Below are positions 1-5,907 of a DNA stretch of 13,015 nt, piece after piece. The stretch is taken from positions 1-13,015 of the forward strand of contig CAMOAP010000045.1 in NCBI GenBank assembly GCA_946577115.1, in the 5' to 3' direction. The notes under the pieces were generated by a model, which was given only the letters and a program-made list of their open reading frames with translations, was not told where the DNA came from and searched no databases. Source of the DNA: an uncultured Acholeplasmataceae bacterium. GTDB lineage: Bacteria > Bacillota_I > Bacilli_A > Acholeplasmatales > Acholeplasmataceae. The position numbers and the translations under genes were made by a program. Numbering within the stretch: the first letter of the stretch is position 1; each line of letters opens with the position of its first letter.

Positions 1-71
1 ATCTTATCAATAAGCGGTTTAACTTTTTAATTTATAGTTTGATTTTATATTTATTATTCCCCAATAACAAA

Positions 72-146
72 TGGAGCGGGCGATGGGAATCGAACCCACG
101 TCTTTAGCTTGGAAGGCTAAGGTAATGACCATTATACGACGCCCGC
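72..146 (-). tRNA. trnG: tRNA-Gly (anticodon TCC)
   Basis: Read on the minus strand, the acceptor arms GCGGGCG (140-146) and CGCCCGC (76-82) pair fully, with discriminator A and an encoded CCA at 72-74. The anticodon stem TTAGC/GCTAA encloses loop CTTCCAA, giving anticodon TCC. The T arm carries the usual GGTTCGATTCC. It is the last gene of a four-tRNA minus-strand cluster, 20 nt after tRNA-Pro. A weak TTATT/AATAA hairpin at about 52-68 could end the transcript, but it has no good T-run. Confidence 0.96.
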
Positions 147-166
147 CTAAATAGTTAATTAAAGAA

Positions 167-243
167 TGGTCGGGAAGGCAGGATTTGAACCCGCGACCTC
201 CTGGTCCCAAACCAGGCGCTATACCAAGCTAAGCTACTTCCCG
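167..243 (-). tRNA. trnP: tRNA-Pro (anticodon TGG)
   Basis: On the minus strand, acceptor CGGGAAG (237-243) pairs with CTTCCCG (171-177), followed by discriminator A and encoded CCA (167-169). Anticodon stem CCTGG/CCAGG holds loop TTTGGGA, so the anticodon is TGG. The T arm contains GGTTCAAATCC. It is third in the cluster, 24 nt from tRNA-Arg and 20 nt from tRNA-Gly, presumably cut from one precursor. Confidence 0.96.
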
Positions 244-267
244 TTAATTACTTTTATGATGTTTTAA

Positions 268-344
268 TGGCACACCCAAGAGGATTTGAACCCCTAGCCT
301 TCTGATCCGTAGTCAGATGCTCTATCCAATTGAGCTATGGGTGC
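268..344 (-). tRNA. trnR: tRNA-Arg (anticodon ACG)
   Basis: On the minus strand, acceptor GCACCCA (338-344) pairs with TGGGTGT (272-278), including a G-U pair at position 1-72. The discriminator is G and CCA is encoded (268-270). Anticodon stem TCTGA/TCAGA encloses loop CTACGGA, giving ACG; in bacteria this A34 is normally deaminated to inosine by TadA to read the CGN box. It lies second in the tRNA operon, 14 nt after tRNA-Glu. Confidence 0.96.
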
Positions 345-358
345 TCTTTTTATCAAAT

Positions 359-434
359 TGGTGACCCGTACGGGATTTGAACCCGTGAATGCATGCGTGA
401 AAGGCATGTGAGTTAACCGTTTCTCCAACGGGCC
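359..434 (-). tRNA. trnE: tRNA-Glu (anticodon TTC)
   Basis: On the minus strand, acceptor GGCCCGT (428-434) pairs with ACGGGTC (363-369), with one G-U pair, then discriminator A and encoded CCA (359-361). Anticodon stem CATGC/GCATG encloses loop CTTTCAC, giving anticodon TTC. The T arm has GGTTCAAATCC. It is the first gene of the cluster and lies about 110 nt downstream of the promoter at 553-581. Confidence 0.96.
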
Positions 435-552
435 TAATATTTTTTATTTATACCTTGGAATAAATCATAAAGCATAAATAAAAATAATCTCTTAAAGTAG
501 AATCAAAATGAAATAAGTTATTCAAAAGTTTTTTTAATTTTAACCAATAATT

Positions 553-581
553 ATTATACCAATATTTATCCACAAAGTCAA
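553..581 (-). promoter_or_regulatory. sigma70-type promoter of the tRNA operon
   Basis: On the minus strand, TTGACT (576-581) is followed by exactly 17 nt and then a perfect TATAAT (553-558), with TGG just before the -10. The predicted start near 546 gives a leader of about 110 nt before tRNA-Glu. This is the best promoter match in the window and is oriented correctly for the four-tRNA transcript. The rest of the 435-742 gap shows no gene or clear hairpin. Confidence 0.75.
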
Positions 582-742
582 ATAATAAAATTATTTTATG
601 ACCAATATTTGGAAAATACGTATTATTACGATATTGTAGTTTGCAAATGTAATCGCGTAGTAACTCAAAAAATAAATTTTGTGATAATTAATATTTATAC
701 TATTTTTCAATTTGGCAAAAACTATAATAATAGCAAGTATAT

Positions 743-1606
743 TTATTTTTGAAATTTAGGTTTTCTAATAATTCCTACTCCAATAGCGATATCTCCTACA
801 TGACATCCAACAACAGGAGTTAAAGGGATTTGTACTAAATTTTTTAAGCCTAATTGGGTTTCTAAAACTTGTTGAAACTCATTTTTTAACTCAGGGTGCC
901 CTGTAAAAATTAAATGAATTTGATAATCATGATTTTGTGTGTATTCTTTGATTTTAGAAGCTATGGCTAAAAGTGCTTTATGGGAACTTAAAGTCTTTTT
1001 AATTAAAGCAATTGTACCATCTTGTTGCACTTGTAAAATCGGATTTATTCTCAAAAGACGACCCAAAAAACTTTTTACTCCTACTAAACGTCCATTTTTA
1101 ATTAATTGTGTGAGTTTTTTGGTCATAAAAAAAATGGTATTGTTTTCTTTAATAAAATCTAAATGCTTGACAACTTTTTCTAGTGATTTGCCTTCTGCAA
1201 ATAAACGATAAGCTTCTAGGGCAAAAAAACCTTCACAAAAACAGACAGTTTTAGTATCATAACAATATACCTCAATTTTATCTGATACCATTTTTCCTGC
1301 TTGAATAATAGCATTATAAGTGCCACTTAAAGCAGAAGATAACGTAGTTACAAAAGCTTTTTGATAACCTTGTAAAGCTAATTTTTCAAAATAAACTACC
1401 ATTTCGCCCACCGATACTTGCGAAGTTTTAGGCATAAAATCAGGATTATTTTTAAACATTTGATAAAATTGATCGTATTTCATGGTTTTACCATCAATAT
1501 ATTCTTGATCATCGATCAAAATTTTAATTCTAAGAATATCAATATCACAAGAATGCGAGTAATAATCAAGACAACTAGTAGAAGTGGTTGCAACTTTTAT
1601 TTTCAC
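743..1606 (-). CDS. degV: DegV family protein (fatty-acid-binding)
   Basis: 287-residue cytosolic protein of the DegV family, about the usual length (~280). DegV/FakB proteins bind one fatty acid between two alpha/beta domains; FakB members present it to the kinase FakA for phospholipid synthesis. Visible family motifs are TSQVSVGE (61-68; canonical TSQPS), SALSGTYNA (91-99), LIKNGRLVG (168-176; usually L-x-GGR) and the C-terminal HVGDIAIGVG (269-278; canonical H-x-GPG-x-x-G). The GPG is replaced by GDI, so ligand contacts may differ. The start is GTG at 1604-1606: a strong AAAGGAG lies 6 nt upstream (1613-1619), and the ATG two bases upstream is followed at once by TGA. No FakA gene is in the window, so fatty-acid kinase function is inferred only from the family. 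It stands alone, with 324 nt to the next gene upstream and about 300 nt to the tRNA cluster. Confidence 0.92.
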   Translation of the reverse strand: MKIKVATTSTSCLDYYSHSCDIDILRIKILIDDQEYIDGKTMKYDQFYQMFKNNPDFMPKTSQVSVGEMVVYFEKLALQGYQKAFVTTLSSALSGTYNAIIQAGKMVSDKIEVYCYDTKTVCFCEGFFALEAYRLFAEGKSLEKVVKHLDFIKENNTIFFMTKKLTQLIKNGRLVGVKSFLGRLLRINPILQVQQDGTIALIKKTLSSHKALLAIASKIKEYTQNHDYQIHLIFTGHPELKNEFQQVLETQLGLKNLVQIPLTPVVGCHVGDIAIGVGIIRKPKFQK

Positions 1607-1612
1607 ATTATT

Positions 1613-1619
1613 CTCCTTT
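1613..1619 (-). promoter_or_regulatory. ribosome binding site deciding the degV GTG start
   Basis: AAAGGAG on the minus strand, 6 nt before the GTG at 1604-1606. The only nearby ATG (1606-1608) reads ATG-TGA and cannot start the protein, so this site fixes the GTG start. Confidence 0.8.
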
Positions 1620-1930
1620 AATTTGCTTTAGGAATGCCAATTATTTGCCATATAAAGGTTTTTGGTAATGAAAAATATTTGGAATATAATTAAAATATCC
1701 AAAGAAATTAGTATTAAAAGTAGGTATTAGTTGGTTGTAATTTGGGTTTAGGTGGGTGCCAAAATGAAAAATACAAAAATAAATTGTTAAATTAGAAAAA
1801 ACAAAATAGCAACAAATAAAAGGCAAGTAGTATAAAAATAAAATTAACTTTTTGTATATTGAATGATTATTTTATTTTTGACAACTTTCTTATTATTTTG
1901 TATCGTATTTATTTGCATTTATTATTAGTT
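1620..1930. other. intergenic region between degV and the RNase J-like gene
   Basis: About 310 nt without a convincing gene. A 61-codon minus frame at 1641-1826 has no ribosome site and no recognisable protein character. The one signal is a plus-strand TTGACA (1878-1883), 17 nt, TATCGT (1901-1906), which points into the antisense strand of the RNase J-like gene. No clear hairpin terminator for the upstream minus gene is seen. Confidence 0.5.
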
Positions 1931-3619
1931 TTATTCGTTTTTAACACTAATAAAAATAGGAATAACAATAGGTCTTTTTTTAGTTTCTTTGAATAAAAAT
2001 TTAACTAATGATTCTCTAATATTTTTTTTGAAATCATTCCATTTAAGATACTTTTTTTTCAAAAAAATTTCACTTTTTTCATCAAAAATAGCTTTTAACT
2101 TAGGAAAAATATGAATAGTTTCGGAATCTGCTAAAAAACCTTTACTTACTAATTTTGGTTCTCCTACTATTTTTTTGTGTTTAGCATTAACATTCGCAAC
2201 AAAAATTAAAACTCCATCCGCTGCTAAAAGTTCACGGTCTTTCATAATGAAATCTTGCCCATAAATAACAGGAGTTCCATCAATTAAAATTTCTGTAAGG
2301 ACATCACTATTAGATTCGACAAAGGCATCTTTTTGTAAATCGCAATGCCAAATGCTGCCATTTTCTAACAAGAAAGTTTGGTTGAGTTTGAATCCTAAAC
2401 TTTGAGCAATTTTTTGCACTTGATATTGATGACGATATTCACCCATAACAGGAATAATATATTGAGGTTTTAAAAAATTAAGCATCAATTTGAGGGTTTT
2501 TTCATAATCATTATAACAAGAGTCTAAATCTTTAACCAAAACATGGGCTGGAATATTGTGTCGTGACAAAAGATCTAGGGTTTGAGATTGCATTTTGGCA
2601 ATTCCTGCCATTTCTTTGGACATTAACAACACTAAATCTTGGGGCGTTAAATGAATTAAATTATCTGTTTTTTGACACATTTTTTGCAAATGAAACAAAG
2701 ATTCAAAATGTTTACCTATCACAAAGACAACTAATTTTGGATGTTTTTTGGAGTCTTCTAGTGTTTTTAATTCCACTAAATTGAAGGAAGGTACTTTTAA
2801 AAAACCTTTTTTCAAAGCAACATCTATAATTTTTTCACTTTTTCTACCTAAAAAAGTTATTTTAAAATTAAGTTTACATGCCAAATCCACTACAGATTGA
2901 ATTTTTAACAAATCAGGCATCAAAGAAGGAATAACAATAATTCCTTCGGATTGCAGCAAGTGATTGCTAAAATAGTTATTCAATTTATGATCAAAACTTG
3001 ATGCATCGTTATTATGCGAAGATGTGCTAAAAGCCCCACGGCAAGAAGGCAAAAAGGCAAGCACTTTAGATTGTGCTAATTGAGCTAATCTTGTAAAATT
3101 AGTTTGAAAAAATTTATTTTTAGAATGTAATAATTTTAGGTCACCAGAGTAAACGATGCTACCTCTTTTAGTTTGAAAAACCATCCCCAACGTTTCAGGA
3201 ATCAACTGAGATGTAGCAAAAAAGGCCACTGTCACATCATCAAAAATAAGTTTTTCATCACTTTTTACGATTTGTAGATTAAAATTGCGATAATTAATTT
3301 TATGACTTTGGAAATGCGCTTTTAGGACTTGCATCGTAAAATAAGAAGCATACACAGGGATATTAAAATCTTTCATCAAGTAAGGCAAGGCGCCCAAATT
3401 GGTTTCAAAAGCTGATGATAAAAAAACGCCTTTAATCTTGTCTTTGATGTCTTGTAATTTGTAATAATCAGCAATAATAGCATCGATGCCATAAAGAGCG
3501 GTATTAGGATATTTTAATCCAGCATCAAGTAAAAAATAAGATTCGTTAATTTGCAAGACGTAAAAATTTTTTCCACTTTCACCTAGTCCTCCTAAAGCGC
3601 AAAATTTAATGTCATTCAC
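1931..3619 (-). CDS. rnj: RNase J-like protein, probable pseudoenzyme (metallo-beta-lactamase/beta-CASP)
   Basis: 562 residues, full length for RNase J (~555), and collinear with the family: ALGGLGESGKNFYVL (8-22; canonical ALGGLGEIGKNMYV), DAGLKYP (32-38), GID (44-46), FLSSAFETNLGALPYL (66-81), SGDLK (158-162), LKLMLNFLKP (376-385), PVMGEYRH (390-397), and a C-terminal domain ending TKKRPIVIP (546-554). RNase J is the 5'-3' exo/endoribonuclease of mRNA decay and rRNA processing. Here the zinc motif HGHEDH is SAFETN (69-74), the motif-3 His is Gln138, the SGHAS segment has no His, and PVHGE is PVMGE (Met392). Of the usual ligands only Asp160 remains. Fold and C-terminal domain are kept, so a structural or regulatory partner of an active RNase J elsewhere, as RNase J2 is for J1, is my inference. 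The GTG start (3617-3619) is set by GGAGGT 5 nt upstream. The frame is intact, arguing against simple decay. Confidence 0.88.
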   Translation of the reverse strand: MNDIKFCALGGLGESGKNFYVLQINESYFLLDAGLKYPNTALYGIDAIIADYYKLQDIKDKIKGVFLSSAFETNLGALPYLMKDFNIPVYASYFTMQVLKAHFQSHKINYRNFNLQIVKSDEKLIFDDVTVAFFATSQLIPETLGMVFQTKRGSIVYSGDLKLLHSKNKFFQTNFTRLAQLAQSKVLAFLPSCRGAFSTSSHNNDASSFDHKLNNYFSNHLLQSEGIIVIPSLMPDLLKIQSVVDLACKLNFKITFLGRKSEKIIDVALKKGFLKVPSFNLVELKTLEDSKKHPKLVVFVIGKHFESLFHLQKMCQKTDNLIHLTPQDLVLLMSKEMAGIAKMQSQTLDLLSRHNIPAHVLVKDLDSCYNDYEKTLKLMLNFLKPQYIIPVMGEYRHQYQVQKIAQSLGFKLNQTFLLENGSIWHCDLQKDAFVESNSDVLTEILIDGTPVIYGQDFIMKDRELLAADGVLIFVANVNAKHKKIVGEPKLVSKGFLADSETIHIFPKLKAIFDEKSEIFLKKKYLKWNDFKKNIRESLVKFLFKETKKRPIVIPIFISVKNE

Positions 3620-3624
3620 TTGGA

Positions 3625-3630
3625 ACCTCC
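3625..3630 (-). promoter_or_regulatory. ribosome binding site of the RNase J-like gene
   Basis: Minus-strand GGAGGT, 5 nt before the GTG at 3617-3619. It is the strongest Shine-Dalgarno match in the window and supports GTG as start; the ATG four bases into the gene is out of frame. Confidence 0.8.
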
Positions 3631-3701
3631 AGTTTGTAATTTAGAAATTATTCATAACTAAAGATGAAAATAATTTCTTGAAATGTTTTGAAAATTAAAA
3701 A

Positions 3702-3738
3702 AAAATAAAAATTGGGATTGAATTGGGATCACCAATCC
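3702..3738 (-). terminator. possible rho-independent terminator
   Basis: On the minus strand GGATTG (3733-3738) pairs with CAATCC (3715-3720) over a 12-nt loop, followed by CAA and a T-rich run (TTTTTATTTTTTTTT, 3702-3711 and beyond). An alternative stem ATTGG/CCAAT lies inside the same segment. It sits about 80 nt upstream of the RNase J-like gene, so it would end a minus-strand transcript coming from the gene-poor region, for example one through the 3928-4227 open frame. Confidence 0.45.
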
Positions 3739-3779
3739 AGAATCGAAAATTGAAAAATATATTTAGGTTTGAGGTTTGG

Positions 3780-3852
3780 TAATTATTGGAATTGTTGAAT
3801 TATTTAATGGTTTCTGAATTGAAATAAAGCACCTCTCAAACAGATAAAAAAG
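3780..3852 (+). pseudogene. ftsH/hflB gene fragment (remnant)
   Basis: The core 3807-3852 matches the coding strand of the intact ftsH gene (the complement of about 6553-6600) with 40 of 45 bases identical and one single-base deletion in an A-run. It corresponds to FtsH residues about 354-368 (MGPELKQSTSQADKK), the linker just before the zinc helix. Weaker similarity extends upstream to about 3780. The Gln codon CAA is TAA here, and other frames are broken, so it is dead. It lies on the opposite strand to the intact ftsH. Nothing recognisable continues past 3852; the HELGH codons are absent. Confidence 0.7.
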
Positions 3853-3927
3853 TAAATATTTTTTCGTTTTGTCAATTTAGATGTTTTTTACAAAAGCCAA
3901 ATTTGAATAAGATAATGCTGCATTTAT

Positions 3928-4227
3928 TTAATTTATATCAATACATAAACTTGTAAAATGACCAAAATCAAAATAAAACAGCAATTGCAATGCAATTAAA
4001 TTCAATAAAAAACTCGTAACACATGCGCGAAAACTTTTTTTGGAAAACTTGCGCTCGTATTTTATTGTAGCAAAAATATTATTTATTAGTTTAAAAGTTG
4101 TTTTATAAGAGTCAAAATCAAATTTTGAATAATTAAAAATATTAGCTATAAGGGTAAAAGCAAAGAAATATAATAAAAAAATAGATGGATTATTAATGAT
4201 TGTAGGTGATTTAATAATAATTTTAAA
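3928..4227 (-). pseudogene. 99-codon open frame without a usual start; possible truncated membrane protein gene
   Basis: The minus-strand frame runs from just after a TGA (4228-4230) to a TAA (3928-3930) with no internal stop. The translation looks like a real protein: a hydrophobic stretch SIFLLYFFAFTLIANIF (15-31), a mixed polar part containing FDFDSYKTTF (36-45) and the basic YERKFSKKSFR (57-67), then a second hydrophobic stretch LLNLIALQLLFYF (74-86). This predicts two membrane segments joined by a positively charged loop. There is no ATG or GTG, and the only TTG is near the end. Either it begins at ATT, or more likely it is the 5'-truncated end of a longer gene. Codons such as GAG-CGC-AAG and CGC-GCA are richer in G+C than the surroundings. 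I do not recognise the family. Confidence 0.45.
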
Positions 4228-4974
4228 TCATTAACAAAAAATATTTTTTAAGTTTTCTTTGGTTTTTCAAATATTGCATTTCTTATTGGATATTCAAATC
4301 GCCAAAAGCAATTTTTTATTTATAAATATTTTTAATAAATTTCAAAATCATAAATAATTGAAAAAATAATTGGCTTTGGGGTAAAACAGTTTTTTGAATT
4401 ATTTATAATTTTTAAACTTGGCTTATAATTTTTTTGCCCAAGAAATTAATTTTGAAGTTGGTTGTAAAAAAATAAATTTATTGCAAATATTTGGTTTTAA
4501 ATTTAGTTTTAATTTTAAATCTAGATTATAACTTTTTTATAAGTTAATTTTAATATTATTGTTAGTATTAATTTTGGTTTTTTTAAAATAAGTGGAATTA
4601 TTGCTTTTAATTTAAAAATTTAAGTAAACAATCCAAATACTAAATATTATCTAATATACTTATATTATACTAAAAAAATAATTTTTAAAAACGCATTTTT
4701 GCCTCAAAATTAAAAAAAGAAATTATTTATATAGTAAAATCATCAATAAAGTTCGTCATTACTACTTTATTATTTGTTATAATTTTTACTAAAAAAATGA
4801 AGAACCACTCAAAAATGAGTCTATTTTTGCCAATTGACAAAAATATTAATTTTGTAATTATAAGGATACTTTTTTTGTAACTTGTAATTTTAGTATTATT
4901 AATATGATATTTAATTTATATTATTTTATCATCATGTAAACATTTAATAAATAATTAAAAATCTAAAAGAAGGG

Positions 4975-5004
4975 TTTAATTTTTTTATTTTAATGTTGAT
5001 TTAC
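4975..5004 (+). repeat. inverted repeat, left arm
   Basis: 30-bp arm that matches the reverse complement of 5315-5344 at 28 of 30 positions. The arms enclose 310 bp without a gene. Both arms, read outward to inward, can encode F-x-FFILMLI, so they may be remnants of paired coding starts rather than transposon ends. No target-site duplication is visible outside the arms. Confidence 0.6.
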
Positions 5005-5314
5005 TTTCCAAAAAAGATTTTATCTTATTAAAAAAAATAATACTAATATTACTCACCATAAGCTGAGTTAATTATCTATTTTTATACAGTTTTAATATAT
5101 GTTTTTTATATTTTAATATTTCTTTTATCGATGAAAAATAACACAACAAAAATTAAATAATTTTATAAATGTTTTTTAAAATAAAACTAAAATAAGTAAA
5201 ATAAAAAATGGGATAAATAAAAAAGTAAGTTAGAGCAAAATATAAAAAAAGATTGTGAAATAGAATAATTTTAAATAAATGTTTAGCTTATCCAAAAGAA
5301 AAAATACAAATAAT

Positions 5315-5344
5315 GAAAATCAACATTAAAATAAAAAATTTAAA
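5315..5344 (-). repeat. inverted repeat, right arm
   Basis: Right arm of the 28/30 inverted repeat with 4975-5004. The two mismatches are at arm positions 6 and 29. The arm is mostly A/T but includes the shared word AATGTTGATTT. Confidence 0.6.
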
Positions 5345-5770
5345 TAAAATAAATTAATGTTATAAAAATAGCCAATTAATAAATTACTTTGTATTGTTGT
5401 TAAAATAGTATCATAATTATAAATAATTACTTAATAAACAAATTAATTTATAATACAATATAATCGATAATTAATCATTGATAAAAAGATTTTTAATTTA
5501 ATGTTTTTACGCAATTTATTGCTCCCCAAAATTTTTTAATATTATATAAAGTGATTGTTTGTGTTTTGTTCTCATAATTATGATAAATGTATCCAAAAAA
5601 ATCAATATTTTTGAAATTGTTTCTAAAATAAATGATTATTATTTTTTCTAAAAATCATCAAAGTATTTATTATTAGATATTATAAAATAGTTTTTGTTTT
5701 TTTGCCAATATTAATTAATTTTGAAATTTTAAGGAAAAATGAAAAAATGCAAAATATAAAGTAAATAAAA

Positions 5771-5797
5771 TAAAAAATCCCATCAATTAAGATGGGT
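5771..5797 (-). terminator. rho-independent terminator of ftsH
   Basis: On the minus strand CCCATC (5791-5796), loop TTAATT, GATGGG (5779-5784), then ATTTTTT. The six-base stem with three G-C pairs and a T-run lies about 110 nt after the ftsH stop codon and is correctly oriented for it. Confidence 0.7.
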
Positions 5798-5907
5798 TAA
5801 GTTATTAAATTGTAAACAAGTATATAAAAGATTTGTTTTTTTAGAATGTAATTATTGATTATTAACTAGGAGAAGGTTTTTTTGGAGTTAGAGGAAATGG
5901 GTGTTTT

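Larger units (their letters stand above)
3639..5770. other. gene-poor, very A/T-rich region with decayed sequences
   Basis: About 2.1 kb with no frame that has both a normal start and ribosome site. Contents I can support are listed separately: an ftsH fragment, a start-less 99-codon frame, a 30-bp inverted repeat and a diverged direct repeat. Short protein-like minus frames also occur: about 54 codons at 5500-5660, ending in INCVKTLN, and about 62 codons at 4727-4915, ending in FIDDFTI; these are not significant alone. A plus-strand TTGACA (4834-4839) with TATAAG 19 nt later (4859-4864) is a weak promoter candidate. The texture is that of pseudogene remains rather than one long gene. Confidence 0.6.

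Noticed and set aside
19..210. 63-codon plus-strand open frame
   Set aside because: It runs antisense through tRNA-Gly and part of tRNA-Pro; the tRNA structures are certain.
939..1621. Two plus-strand open frames opposite degV
   Set aside because: They are shadows of the minus-strand DegV gene, which has family motifs and a strong ribosome site.
1641..1826. 61-codon minus-strand open frame in the degV-rnj gap
   Set aside because: No ribosome site, no motif and low-complexity composition; expected by chance in A/T-rich DNA.
2563..2784. 73-codon plus-strand open frame
   Set aside because: Antisense shadow of the RNase J-like gene.
3983..3997. Perfect inverted repeat AATTGCA-A-TGCAATT
   Set aside because: It lies inside the 3928-4227 open frame (codons for NLIALQ), far from any gene start, so an operator role is unsupported.
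4288..4300. 13-mer GGATATTCAAATC shared with the start of ftsH
   Set aside because: A 13-base A/T-rich match is expected many times by chance in this window and the flanks do not align.
4807..4820. ACTCA-AAAA-TGAGT hairpin as a terminator
   Set aside because: Only 5 bp, with poor T-runs on both sides and no gene clearly ending at it.
3640..5770. Potential mobile unit (phytoplasma PMU) or insertion sequence
   Set aside because: No transposase, replication or recombination gene motif was found; only relic fragments and repeats are visible.
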